Shown one piece after another: positions 31,721-40,548 of a stretch of 64,000 bases of DNA (its first letter is position 1; each line of letters starts with the position of its first letter). The translations under genes and the position numbers were made by a program. The DNA lies in the NCBI RefSeq assembly GCF_002101785.1, contig NZ_LQPJ01000070.1:62001-126000 (forward strand), given 5' to 3'. Below the pieces are notes generated by a model. The model was given only the letters and a program-made list of their open reading frames with translations. It ran no database searches and had not been told where the DNA came from. The DNA is from Mycobacterium palustre (GTDB lineage: Bacteria; Actinomycetota; Actinomycetes; Mycobacteriales; Mycobacteriaceae).

Positions 31721-31767
31721 CTTTGCACGGCCGGCGCCCCACGCGCCGCGACTTGCTGGGTGCTCAT
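31684..31767 (-). pseudogene. Possible remnant of a truncated gene
   Basis: On the minus strand GAAAGGAGC lies 8 nt before an ATG (31765-31767) opening MSTQQVAARGAP and then running into the dispersed repeat, stopping after 27 residues. The good ribosome site without a real gene suggests a truncated reading frame. In M. tuberculosis an esx/PPE block (Rv3017c-Rv3023c) lies between lpqA and mnmA; here only ~160 bp remain. The parent family cannot be identified. Confidence 0.35.
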
Positions 31768-31805
31768 GCCGGTAAGCTCCTTTCTCCGCAGACGGGGAAA
31801 GGTCG

Positions 31806-31822
31806 AAAACCGCCCTTGGCGG
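31806..31822 (-). terminator. Intrinsic terminator-like hairpin downstream of mnmA
   Basis: On the minus strand CCGCC-AAG-GGCGG (31810-31822) is followed by TTTT (31806-31809). It lies 25 bp after the mnmA stop, at the end of the iscS-mnmA unit. The stem is short, so efficiency may be modest. Confidence 0.6.
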
Positions 31823-31846
31823 ATCCTCAAGGAATTGCTGGAGCGC

Positions 31847-32923
31847 TCAGCGCGCGGTGGCGGCGATGGTCGCGCTGCCGAGCACCTCGTCGCCATCGGG
31901 GTCCGGGCGGTACAGCACCAAAGTCTGGCCGCGCGCCACGCCGCGCAGCGAGCTGCGTAGCCGCACGACGAGCTCGTCGCCGGCCAGTTCGGCGATGGCG
32001 CCGACCGTCTCGCCGTGCGCCCGGACCTGGACGGCGCACTCGACGGGTCCTCGCGGCGGGACCCCCGCGGTGAAAACCGGAGACCGCCCCGCGAGCGCGT
32101 GCACGTCGAGGTCGGCCGCCTGGCCCACCCGCACGGTCGCGGTGTCGGGGTCGATCGCCGTCACGTAGCGCGGGCGGCCGTCCGGCCCGGGCCCGGCGAT
32201 GCCCAGGCCCTTGCGCTGCCCGATGGTGAACCCGTGCACGCCGTCGTGGCTGGCGAGCACGGCGCCGTCGGGGCCGACGACGCTGCCCCGCCGCACGCCG
32301 ATGCGCTCGCCCAGGAAGGCCCGGGTGTCACCGGACGGGATGAAGCAGATGTCGTGGCTGTCGGGCTTGTCGGCGACGGCCAGGCCGCGGCGGGCGGCCT
32401 CGGCGCGGATCTGGGGCTTGGGCGTGTCGCCGATCGGAAACGCCACGTGGCGCAACTGCTCGGCGGTCAGCACCGCCAGCACGTAGGACTGATCCTTGTC
32501 CCGATCGACGGCCCGGCGCAGCCGGCCGCCGGAAAGCCGCGCGTAGTGGCCGGTGGCCACCGCGTCGAAGCCCAGCGCGAGGGCTTTGGCGGACAGCGCC
32601 GAGAACTTGATCCGCTGGTTGCACCGCACGCAGGGGTTCGGTGTCTCGCCGCGCGCGTACGACTCGACGAAGTCGTCGATCACGTCGGCCTCGAACCGCT
32701 CCGCGAAATCCCATACGTAGAACGGGATCCCGAGCACGTCGGCGACGCGGCGCGCGTCGGCGGCGTCCTCCTTCGAGCAGCAGCCCCGCGAGCCGGTGCG
32801 CAGCGCGCCCGGCGCGGCCGACAGCGCCAGGTGCACGCCGACCACGTCGTGCCCGGCGTCGACCATGCGGGCGGCGGCGACCGACGAGTCGACGCCGCCG
32901 CTCATCGCGGCGAGAACCTTCAC
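31847..32923 (-). CDS. mnmA: tRNA 2-thiouridylase
   Basis: MnmA thiolates U34 of tRNA-Glu, -Gln and -Lys. The 358-residue protein has the PP-loop [17 protein letters not shown] (residues 6-22) and the catalytic cysteine region [17 protein letters not shown] near residue 100. The second catalytic cysteine is in SHDICFIP near 200. It follows iscS directly on the same strand, and IscS supplies the sulfur, so the pair is functionally coherent. ATG at 32923; stop TGA/TAG side bounded by the terminator hairpin. Confidence 0.96.
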   Translation of the reverse strand: MKVLAAMSGGVDSSVAAARMVDAGHDVVGVHLALSAAPGALRTGSRGCCSKEDAADARRVADVLGIPFYVWDFAERFEADVIDDFVESYARGETPNPCVRCNQRIKFSALSAKALALGFDAVATGHYARLSGGRLRRAVDRDKDQSYVLAVLTAEQLRHVAFPIGDTPKPQIRAEAARRGLAVADKPDSHDICFIPSGDTRAFLGERIGVRRGSVVGPDGAVLASHDGVHGFTIGQRKGLGIAGPGPDGRPRYVTAIDPDTATVRVGQAADLDVHALAGRSPVFTAGVPPRGPVECAVQVRAHGETVGAIAELAGDELVVRLRSSLRGVARGQTLVLYRPDPDGDEVLGSATIAATAR

Positions 32924-34099
32924 TTAGGCCCCCGCGGCGGCCAGCGCGGCCCGTCGTGCCCGGTCGACGGCCGCGGGGAGCACGGCCAGCACCGCGTCGA
33001 CGTCGGCGTCGACGCTGGTGTGCCCCAACGAGAGCCGCAGCGATCCGCGGGCGCTGGCCGGGTCGGCACCCATCGCGGTCAGCACGTGCGACGGCTGCGC
33101 GACGCCGGCGGTGCACGCCGACCCGGTGGAACACTCGATCCCGTTGGCGTCCAACAGCATCAGCAGCGCGTCGCCCTCGCATCCGCGGAAGGTGAAGTGC
33201 GCGTTGCCCGGCAGCCGCAGCGGGTCGCGGGCGCCGTTGAGGCTGACGTCGTCGATACCTGAGAGCACGCCGTCGACCAGCCGGTCGCGCAGCGCCCGCA
33301 GGCGCGCGCTGTGCGCCTCGAGCCCGTCGACCGCGATCCTGGCCGCCGTCGCCATCGCCACCGCGCCGGCGACATCGGGTGTGCCGGAACGGATGTCGCG
33401 TTCCTGGCCGCCGCCGTGCAGCAGCGGCACGCAGGCGACGTCGCGGCGCAGCAGCAGCGCGCCCACCGCGGGCGGGCCGCCGAACTTGTGGGCGGTGATG
33501 CTCATCGCCGACAGCCCGCTGGCGGCGAAGTCGACGGGCAACTGCCCCACCGCCTGAACGGCGTCGCTGTGCATCGGCACGCCGAATTCGGCTGCCACAG
33601 CTGCCATTTCGCCGACCGGCAGGACCGTGCCGACCTCATTGTTGGCCCACATCACCGATACCAGGGCGACGTCGTCGTGGCCTTCGAGCGCGTCGCGCAG
33701 CGCGGCCGCCGACACCGAGCCGTCGGCGGCGGTGGGCAGCCAGGTCACCTCGGCGCCTTCGTGTTCGACGAGCCAGTTCACCGAGTCCAGCACGGCGTGG
33801 TGTTCGACGGCGCTGGTGATGATGCGCCGGCGGTGCGGCTCGGCGGCCCGGCGCGCCCAGTAGATGCCCTTGAGGGCCAGGTTGTCGCTCTCGGTGCCGC
33901 CCGCGGTGAAGATCACCTCCGAGGGGCGCGCGCCCAGCTTGTCCGCGATCAGCTCCCGGGATTCCTCGATGCGGCGCCGGGCCGCCCGGCCGCTGGTGTG
34001 CAGCGACGACGCGTTGCCCACGGTGCCGAGGACGGCCGTCATCGCCTCGACGGCGGCGGCGTGCATCGGGGTGGTGGCGGCGTGATCCAGGTAGACCAT
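32924..34099 (-). CDS. iscS: Cysteine desulfurase
   Basis: This PLP enzyme removes sulfur from cysteine for tRNA thiolation and Fe-S clusters. The 391-residue product opens [20 protein letters not shown], has the PLP lysine in [15 protein letters not shown], and the mobile active-site cysteine loop in [18 protein letters not shown]. The ATG at 34099 matches the family N-terminus; a GTG four codons earlier is less likely. It abuts mnmA with no gap. Confidence 0.96.
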   Translation of the reverse strand: MVYLDHAATTPMHAAAVEAMTAVLGTVGNASSLHTSGRAARRRIEESRELIADKLGARPSEVIFTAGGTESDNLALKGIYWARRAAEPHRRRIITSAVEHHAVLDSVNWLVEHEGAEVTWLPTAADGSVSAAALRDALEGHDDVALVSVMWANNEVGTVLPVGEMAAVAAEFGVPMHSDAVQAVGQLPVDFAASGLSAMSITAHKFGGPPAVGALLLRRDVACVPLLHGGGQERDIRSGTPDVAGAVAMATAARIAVDGLEAHSARLRALRDRLVDGVLSGIDDVSLNGARDPLRLPGNAHFTFRGCEGDALLMLLDANGIECSTGSACTAGVAQPSHVLTAMGADPASARGSLRLSLGHTSVDADVDAVLAVLPAAVDRARRAALAAAGA

Positions 34100-34132
34100 G
34101 ACTTGCCCCACGATACCGGGGCGGCGCTAACG

Positions 34133-34972
34133 CTAGGACGCCACCAGCACGTGGCGGGGCCCAAGGCGCTGCGGCCTCCCCACGCCCACCGCCGCCTGGC
34201 AGCGGCGCGCCAGCACCCGCCGGTCGGTGCCCGGCAGCTGCAGGGATTCGACGTGCACGTGCGCCCACGTGCGGCGCACGGCGAGCAGGCGGCAGATGGC
34301 CGCCCACAGGGTGTCGTCGCCGACGAAGGCCGGGGCCGTGGAGACGGTGCCGTCGACGTGGTGATAGGTCAGCCGCAGCGGCTGCACCGGACGCCCGGCG
34401 TCGATAGCGGCCTGGAACATCGCCGGGTAGAACGAGCCGCACGCCACGCCGCACCACGTGGTGCCCTCGGGGAAGGCCACCACCGTTCGGCCGGAGCGCA
34501 GCCGGGCGGCGACGGTGTCCACGACGCCGGGCAGCCGCCGCAGGCTGGCGCGTTCGATGGGGATGATCTTGAGCATGCGGGCCAGGCGGCCCGTGAACAT
34601 GTCGGCGCGGGCCACGAACGACCCCGGCAGCACCGAACCGATCGCGAAGACGTCCAGCCACGACATGTGCGGGCTGACCACCAGCACCCCGCGCAGGTTG
34701 CGGATCGGGCTGCCCGACACCCGGATTCGCACGCCGAAGCAGCGCAACACCACGCGGCAGTAGAAGCGCTGCACCCGCAGCTGGCCCGGGAGCGGCACCA
34801 CCACCAGCGGCACCCCAGGCGCCAGCAGCAGCGCCAGCATGACGCGAAGCGTCACCCGCAGCGCCACCCGCCAGCGCGAGGACGCGGGGCCGACACCGAC
34901 GCAGCTGCTGTCGCAGGTCGCGCGGGGCAGCCAGGCGTGGGCGGCCAGCCGGGTTGCGATCGGAGCGTTCAT
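34133..34972 (-). CDS. PlsC-type 1-acylglycerol-phosphate acyltransferase-like protein (Rv3026c-like)
   Basis: The 279-residue membrane-associated protein has a hydrophobic N-terminal helix (about residues 40-62) and the PlsC motifs HX4D (SPHMSWLDV) and FPEGTT. It acylates a lysolipid. Its start overlaps the stop of the upstream OlsB-like gene by 4 bp. That order (OlsB-like then PlsC-like) is the same as in ornithine-lipid synthesis, where OlsA adds the second acyl chain. Substrate assignment is inference; phosphatidate synthesis is the alternative. Confidence 0.87.
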   Translation of the reverse strand: MNAPIATRLAAHAWLPRATCDSSCVGVGPASSRWRVALRVTLRVMLALLLAPGVPLVVVPLPGQLRVQRFYCRVVLRCFGVRIRVSGSPIRNLRGVLVVSPHMSWLDVFAIGSVLPGSFVARADMFTGRLARMLKIIPIERASLRRLPGVVDTVAARLRSGRTVVAFPEGTTWCGVACGSFYPAMFQAAIDAGRPVQPLRLTYHHVDGTVSTAPAFVGDDTLWAAICRLLAVRRTWAHVHVESLQLPGTDRRVLARRCQAAVGVGRPQRLGPRHVLVAS

Positions 34973-35817
34973 CGCGCGCCGCCGGCCAGCTCGGCCGCCG
35001 CCGACACCGACCGCAGTCGGCGCAGATATCGGGTGTCGGCCCGGCGTTTGTCCAGCAGCACGCAGAAGTCGCCGACGCCGAAGTCCGGGTCGTGCGCCGG
35101 CTGGCCGCACACCTGCGCGCCCAGCCGCAAATAGCCGCGCATCAGGGCCGGGACCGACGGCCGTGGCGGAGCGGAGATGTCGTCGAGGGACCGCCCGCCG
35201 ACGCGGACCGGCCGGTGCGGGTGCACGCGGAACTCGGCCGGCGCGGCGTGCCGGCTCAGGACGAAGTCGCGCACGCCGCGCAGCCGGTTGCCGGGCACGT
35301 CACCGTCGGATTCGTCGCCGATGGGGACCGACACGCAGCCGGTGACGTAGTCATAGCCGTAGCGGTCCAGGTAGGCCAGGATGCCCGCCCACATCAGGAG
35401 CACCACGCCGCCGTTGCGGTGGCCGTCGCGCACCACCGCGCGCCCCATCTCCACCAGCGACGGCCGCAGCGGGTCGAAGGCGCTCACGTCGAATTCCGTT
35501 GCGGTGTAAAGCCCGCCGGCGGCGATCGCGCCGGAAGGCGGCAGCATGCGGTAACACCCGACGAGCTCACCGGTGTCGTCGTCGCGGACCAGCAGGTGGT
35601 CGCAGAACTCGTCGAACCTGTCGACGTCGATGTGGTCGGTGCCGGCCGTCGGCAGCGCGAAGCCGGGGGTGCTGGTGAACACGTCGTACCGGAGCCGCTG
35701 CGCCGCCTCGACCAGATCCGGGTCGGCGGACAACAACAGCGAGTACCGCGGCGCGGCCGCGCCGGTCGCCGCCCCCTCCGGCCTCTCGCCGGCTATCAGG
35801 ACAGAAGCAATGCTCAT
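34969..35817 (-). CDS. GNAT-fold N-acyltransferase, OlsB-like (Rv3027c-like)
   Basis: The 282-residue protein has the OlsB/PF13444-type acyltransferase core (ADPDLVEAAQRLRYDVF, HLLVRDDDTGELVGCYRML, then SLVEMGRAVVRDGHRNGGVV). OlsB N-acylates ornithine with a 3-hydroxyacyl-ACP; other members acylate different amines. The ATG at 35817 (MSIASVLIAGE) is chosen; the in-frame codons before it lack support. It is translationally coupled to the PlsC-like gene by an ATGA overlap. Confidence 0.83.
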   Translation of the reverse strand: MSIASVLIAGERPEGAATGAAAPRYSLLLSADPDLVEAAQRLRYDVFTSTPGFALPTAGTDHIDVDRFDEFCDHLLVRDDDTGELVGCYRMLPPSGAIAAGGLYTATEFDVSAFDPLRPSLVEMGRAVVRDGHRNGGVVLLMWAGILAYLDRYGYDYVTGCVSVPIGDESDGDVPGNRLRGVRDFVLSRHAAPAEFRVHPHRPVRVGGRSLDDISAPPRPSVPALMRGYLRLGAQVCGQPAHDPDFGVGDFCVLLDKRRADTRYLRRLRSVSAAAELAGGAR

Positions 35818-35946
35818 GGGAAACAACGTGGCGCAACCGATGAGCTAATCGGCGTCGCCGCTGTGACGTGTCGGTGCACGTCAGATGACGAATGAGGCGG
35901 AAAACCCGCACTCGGTCACAGGCCGGACATCGCTAGGCGACCGCGA

Positions 35947-35974
35947 AAAGCGCTATCGCATGCGATAGCGCTTT
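35947..35974. promoter_or_regulatory. Perfect 28-bp palindrome between the etfA end and the OlsB-like gene
   Basis: The sequence is self-complementary from AAAGCGCTATCGCA to TGCGATAGCGCTTT, centred at 35960/35961. It lies 73 bp downstream of the etfA stop and ~130 bp upstream of the OlsB-like start, all on the minus strand. The right-hand side (minus strand) continues CTTTTCG, so a terminator for etfBA is likely; an operator for the acyltransferase pair is the alternative. Confidence 0.7.
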
Positions 35975-36047
35975 CCCGGATCGTGTAGGTGGTTCCCGCT
36001 CGGTGCGCCCGTGACCGACGTGGCCGTCACGCACCATCGGACCCGGA

Positions 36048-37004
36048 TCAGCCCTTGCGGGCCTTGATCGCCTCGGTCAGCTGCGGGGCGACCTTGAACA
36101 GGTCGCCGACCACGCCATAGTCGGCGATCTCGAAGATCGGCGCCTCTTCATCCTTGTTGACCGCGACGATCGTCTTCGAGGTCTGCATGCCCGCGCGGTG
36201 CTGGATCGCGCCGGAGATGCCCAGCGCGATGTAGAGCTGCGGGGACACCGTCTTGCCCGTCTGCCCGACCTGGAACTGGCCCGGGTAGTAGCCCGAGTCG
36301 ACCGCGGCGCGCGAGGCCCCGACAGCCGCGCCGAGCGAGTCGGCCAGCTCCTCGACGACGCTGAAGTTCTCCGCGCTGCCGACCCCGCGCCCGCCGGAGA
36401 CGACGATGGTCGCCTCGGTCAGCTCCGGCCGGTCACCGGCGACCGCGGGCTCGCGTGCGGTGATCTTGGTGGCGTTCTCGGCGGGGGCGGGCACCTCGAC
36501 GGTGACCTGCTCGCCGGCACCGGGCTGCGGCTCGGCGTCGATGGCGCCGCCTCGCACGGTGATCACCGGGGTGTCCCCGTTGGCCTGCGCCTCTACGGTG
36601 AACGCGCCACCGAAGATCGAATGCACGGCCTTGTTGCCTTCCTTCACCTCCACCACGTCGACCAGCAGGCCGGACCCGATGCGGGCGGCGAGGCGCCCCG
36701 CGACCTCCTTGCCGTCGGCGTTGGCGGACAGCAGCACCGCCGCGGGCGAATTCGACTCGGCCAGCGAGGCCAACACGTCGACCACCGGGGTGATCAGGTA
36801 GTTCTCCGCGTCGTCGGACTCGGCGACATAGATCTTGGCGGCGCCGGCCTCCTTCAGCCCGTCGACCAGCGGCGCGGCCGTTCCGGGCTTGCCGACCACG
36901 ACGGCGGCCGGCTCGCCCAGCGCGCGGGCGGCGGTGATCAGTTCGGAGGTGACCTTCTTCAGTGCGCCTTCGGCGTGCTCGACGAGCACCAAAACTTCAG
37001 CCAT
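36048..37004 (-). CDS. etfA: Electron transfer flavoprotein alpha subunit
   Basis: The 318-residue EtfA/FixB protein holds the FAD-binding C-terminal domain ([20 protein letters not shown], then [20 protein letters not shown] and IQHRAGM), preceded by an N-terminal Rossmann-like domain. With EtfB it accepts electrons from acyl-CoA dehydrogenases and passes them to a quinone oxidoreductase. It follows etfB at 34 bp. The mycobacterial name is fixB (Rv3028c). Confidence 0.96.
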   Translation of the reverse strand: MAEVLVLVEHAEGALKKVTSELITAARALGEPAAVVVGKPGTAAPLVDGLKEAGAAKIYVAESDDAENYLITPVVDVLASLAESNSPAAVLLSANADGKEVAGRLAARIGSGLLVDVVEVKEGNKAVHSIFGGAFTVEAQANGDTPVITVRGGAIDAEPQPGAGEQVTVEVPAPAENATKITAREPAVAGDRPELTEATIVVSGGRGVGSAENFSVVEELADSLGAAVGASRAAVDSGYYPGQFQVGQTGKTVSPQLYIALGISGAIQHRAGMQTSKTIVAVNKDEEAPIFEIADYGVVGDLFKVAPQLTEAIKARKG

Positions 37005-37038
37005 GGGTTATTCGCTCTTCTCGTGTAAGGATCGGGTG

Positions 37039-37839
37039 CTAGATGATCTTCTGGGCGACCAGGTACTGGGCGATCTGACTGCCGCCCTCGCCCTCGTCGG
37101 TGACCTTCTCACCCGCGGTCTTGGGCGGCTTGGGCGTCGCGGACAGCACGGTCGACCCGGCGTTTTCCAGCCCGACCTCGTCGGCCTCGACCCCGATCTC
37201 GGCCAGGGACAGCACCGTGACCTCTTTCTTCTTGGCGGCCATGATGCCCTTGAAGGACGGGAAGCGCGGCTCGTTGATCTTCTCGGTCACGCTCACCACC
37301 GCGGGCAACGAGGCCTCCAGGGTGAAGACGCCCTCGTCCGTCTCGCGCTCGCCGGTGACCTTGCCGCCCTCGATGGAGAGCTTGCGCAGGTGGGTCAGCT
37401 GCGGCAGGCCGAGGTACTCGGCGATGATCGCCGGCACGGCGCCGCCGGAGCCGTCGGTTGATTCGTTGCCGGCGATGACCAGCTCGGTGCCCTCGATGGT
37501 GCCGAGCGCGCGGGCCAGCGCCCAGGCGGTCTGCACGACGCACGAGCCGTGCATGCCGTCGTCCTTGAGGTGGACGGCCTTGTCGGCGCCCATCGACAGC
37601 GCCTTGCGGATGGCCTCGGTCGCGCGCTCCGGGCCCGCGGTCAGCACGGTCACCGATCCCTCGACGCCGTCGGCGGCCTCCTTCTCCCGGATCTGCAGCG
37701 CCTCTTCCACGGCGCGCTCGTTGATCTCGTCCAGCACCGCGTCGGCGGCCTCGCGGTCCAGCGTGTAGTCGCCGTCGGTGAGCTTGCGCTCCGACCAGGT
37801 GTCTGGGACCTGCTTGATCAGGACCACGATGTTCGTCAT
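37039..37839 (-). CDS. etfB: Electron transfer flavoprotein beta subunit
   Basis: The 266-residue EtfB/FixA partner opens MTNIVVLIKQVPDTWSERKL and contains the AMP-site region NESTDGSGGAVPAIIAEYLG and the recognition-loop signature ending VTEKINEPRFPSFKGIMAAK, the standard EtfB pattern. The ATG at 37839 gives the exact family length; GAGGAGG lies about 15 nt upstream, farther than usual. Sequence in frame before it is not conserved. The 282 bp between this start and the next gene show no other feature I can support. Confidence 0.96.
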   Translation of the reverse strand: MTNIVVLIKQVPDTWSERKLTDGDYTLDREAADAVLDEINERAVEEALQIREKEAADGVEGSVTVLTAGPERATEAIRKALSMGADKAVHLKDDGMHGSCVVQTAWALARALGTIEGTELVIAGNESTDGSGGAVPAIIAEYLGLPQLTHLRKLSIEGGKVTGERETDEGVFTLEASLPAVVSVTEKINEPRFPSFKGIMAAKKKEVTVLSLAEIGVEADEVGLENAGSTVLSATPKPPKTAGEKVTDEGEGGSQIAQYLVAQKII

Positions 37840-38121
37840 GAGACTGGCTAATCCTCCTCGAAGGAGTCCCGCGGCGGCCGGCCGGGGACCTCGGTCACGC
37901 ACTATGTAGCCGCACTCCCGCGTTACTGACAAGTAACTTTGTGCGGTCTGCCTTCACACCATAGCGGGTCACGCAGGCACAACTGCCCACTCCTCCCCCG
38001 TCCGCCAGCGGGCGGCATCGTGCCGGGCGGCAGGTTCTTTCGCCCCGTCCGCCGCCCCCCACCGGCACTGCCCGCTTCGCCGGTTCGCGAATCGGACACT
38101 TCGCGTTAGCCTGCCTATGCG

Positions 38122-38934
38122 ATGAGCGCATTCCTACCCGACGGTCCCCGACCCGACCCCGCCGACGCCGCGGGCGAGGCCACCCCGGTGCTGACCCTGA
38201 CGGGCGAGCGCACCATCCCGGACCTGGACGTCGAGAACTACTGGTTCCGCCGCCACCAGGTGGTTTACCAGCGGCTGGCCCCGCGCTGCGCCGGCCGCGA
38301 GGTGCTCGAGGCGGGCTGCGGCGAAGGGTACGGCGCCGACCTGATCGCCGGCGTCGCGCGCCGGGTGGTGGCCCTCGACTACGACGCGGCCGCGGTGGCC
38401 CACGTCCGCGCGCGCTACCCCCGGGTCGAGGTCATGCGGGCCAACCTGGCCGAGCTGCCGCTGCCCGACGCGTCAATGGACGTTGTGGTGAACTTCCAAG
38501 TCATCGAGCACCTGTGGGATCAGCCACAATTCGTCGCCGAATGCGCCAGGGTGCTGCGACCCTCCGGGCTGCTGATGATGTCCACCCCCAACCGAATCAC
38601 CTTCTCCCCGGGCCGCGACACCCCGATCAACCCGTTCCACACCCGCGAGCTCGACGCCGCCGAGCTGACCGAGCTCCTGGTCGGCGGCGGGTTCGGTCCG
38701 GTGTCGATCAGCGGGCTGTTCCACGGCCCGCGGCTGCTCGAGATGGACGCCCGCCACGGCGGGTCGATCATCGACGCGCAGATCCAGCGGGCGGTGAGCG
38801 ACTCGCCGTGGCCGCCCGAGCTGGTGGCCGACGTCGCCGCCGTGCGCTGCGAGGACTTCGACCTGGTGCAAACCGGGGGCGACCGGGACATCGACGACAG
38901 CCTGGACCTCGTCGCGATCGCGGTGCGCCCGTGA
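38122..38934 (+). CDS. SAM-dependent methyltransferase (Rv3030-like, MGLP locus)
   Basis: A 270-residue class I methyltransferase: SAM motif I VLEAGCGEGYGADLIAG at about residues 61-77, motif II-like VVALDYDAAAVAHV, and post-motif NFQVIEHLWDQPQFV. It is the first of three genes (methyltransferase, GH57, GT4) assigned in M. tuberculosis to synthesis of 6-O-methylglucose lipopolysaccharide, where it is thought to methylate glucose units. The ATG at 38122 fits. Its stop overlaps the next start (GTGA). Confidence 0.88.
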   Translation: MSAFLPDGPRPDPADAAGEATPVLTLTGERTIPDLDVENYWFRRHQVVYQRLAPRCAGREVLEAGCGEGYGADLIAGVARRVVALDYDAAAVAHVRARYPRVEVMRANLAELPLPDASMDVVVNFQVIEHLWDQPQFVAECARVLRPSGLLMMSTPNRITFSPGRDTPINPFHTRELDAAELTELLVGGGFGPVSISGLFHGPRLLEMDARHGGSIIDAQIQRAVSDSPWPPELVADVAAVRCEDFDLVQTGGDRDIDDSLDLVAIAVRP

Positions 38935-40511
38935 GCACACCCGCGACCCCGGTGCCGGGAATGTTCACCCTGGTGCTGCACACCCACCTGCCGTGGCTGG
39001 CCCACCACGGCCGCTGGCCGGTCGGCGAGGAATGGCTTTATCAGTCCTGGGCGGCGGCCTACCTGCCGCTGCTGCGGGTGCTGCGCACGCTGGCCGAGGA
39101 GGACCGCCACCGGCTGATCACCCTCGGCGTCACCCCGGTGGTCAACGCGCAGCTCGACGACCCGTACTGCCTGCACGGCATGCACCACTGGCTGGCCAAC
39201 TGGCGGCTGCGTGCGACCGAGGCGGCCAGCGTGTGGGCCATCCCGAAATCGAAGTCGGCCGGCTACCAGTCCTGCACACCGGAAGCGTTGCGGGCCTTCG
39301 GGATTCGTGACGGCGCCGAGGCCGACCGGGCGCTCGACGACTTCGCCACGCTGTGGCGGCACGGCGGCAGCCCGCTGCTGCGCGGCCTGATCGACGCCGG
39401 GACGGTGGAGTTGCTCGGCGGCCCGCTGGCCCACCCCTTCCAGCCGCTGCTGGCGCCGCGGCTGCGCGAGTTCGCGCTGCGCGAGGGCCTGGCCGACGCG
39501 CAGTCGCGCCTGGGCCACCGCCCGACCGGGATCTGGGCGCCCGAGTGCGCCTACGCGCCCGGCATGGAGCACGACTACGCCGCGGCTGGGGTCACCCACT
39601 TCATGGTCGACGGCCCGTCCCTGCACGGCGACACCGCGCTGGGCCGGCCCGTCGGCGACACCGACGTCGTGGCCTTCGGGCGCGACCTGCAGGTCAGCTA
39701 CCGGGTGTGGTCACCCAAGTCCGGCTACCCCGGGCACGCCGCCTACCGCGATTTTCACACCTACGACCACCTGACCGGGCTCAAGCCGGCCCGGGTCACC
39801 GGCCGCAACGTGCCGTCGGAGGCCAAGGCGCCCTACGACCCCGAGCGCGCCGACCGGGCGGTCGACGTGCACGTCGCCGACTTCGTCGACGTGGTCCGCA
39901 GCCGGCTGGTGGGCGAGTCCGAACGCATCGGGCGGCCCGCCCACGTGGTCGCCGCCTTCGACACCGAGCTGTTCGGCCACTGGTGGTACGAGGGCCCGAC
40001 GTGGCTGGCGCGGGTGCTGCGCGCGCTGCCCGCGGCCGGCGTGCGGGTGGGCACCCTGCGCGACGCGATCGCGGGCGGCTTCGTCGGCGACCCGGTCGCC
40101 CTGCCGCCCAGCTCGTGGGGGTCCGGCAAGGACTGGCAGGTGTGGGCCGGCGAGCAGGTGGCCGACCTGGTGCAGCTCAACACCGAGGTGGTCGACACCG
40201 CCCTGAGCACGGTCGACAAGGCGCTGTCGCAGAACGCGTCGCTGGACGCCCCGCTGCCCCGCGACCACGTCGCCGACCAGATCCTGCGCGAGACCCTGCT
40301 GACCGTGTCCAGCGACTGGCCGTTCATGGTCAGCAAGGATTCGGCCGCCGACTACGCCCGATACCGGGCCCACCTGCACGCCCACGCCACCCGCGAGATC
40401 GCCGGGGCGCTGGCGTCGGGCCGCCGCGAGGCCGCGCAGCGGCTGGCCGAGGGGTGGAATCGCGCCGACGGCCTGTTCGGCGCCCTGGACGCGCGTAGGC
40501 TGCCCCGGTGA
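38931..40511 (+). CDS. GH57 family alpha-glucan branching-type enzyme (Rv3031-like)
   Basis: The 526-residue protein carries the GH57 signatures: LVLHTHLPWLAHHGRWP at the N-terminus, the nucleophile region GIWAPECAYAPGMEHDY near residue 200, and the acid/base region AAFDTELFGHWWYEGP near 345. GH57 branching enzymes introduce alpha-1,6 branches into glucans. In mycobacteria this gene is placed in MGLP and glycogen metabolism. The GTG at 38931 overlaps the previous stop and gives the same length as Rv3031. Confidence 0.9.
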   Translation: MSTPATPVPGMFTLVLHTHLPWLAHHGRWPVGEEWLYQSWAAAYLPLLRVLRTLAEEDRHRLITLGVTPVVNAQLDDPYCLHGMHHWLANWRLRATEAASVWAIPKSKSAGYQSCTPEALRAFGIRDGAEADRALDDFATLWRHGGSPLLRGLIDAGTVELLGGPLAHPFQPLLAPRLREFALREGLADAQSRLGHRPTGIWAPECAYAPGMEHDYAAAGVTHFMVDGPSLHGDTALGRPVGDTDVVAFGRDLQVSYRVWSPKSGYPGHAAYRDFHTYDHLTGLKPARVTGRNVPSEAKAPYDPERADRAVDVHVADFVDVVRSRLVGESERIGRPAHVVAAFDTELFGHWWYEGPTWLARVLRALPAAGVRVGTLRDAIAGGFVGDPVALPPSSWGSGKDWQVWAGEQVADLVQLNTEVVDTALSTVDKALSQNASLDAPLPRDHVADQILRETLLTVSSDWPFMVSKDSAADYARYRAHLHAHATREIAGALASGRREAAQRLAEGWNRADGLFGALDARRLPR

Positions 40512-40548
40512 GGTGGGGGCGGTGGCCGCGAACGGGGTGGGCAGGCGC

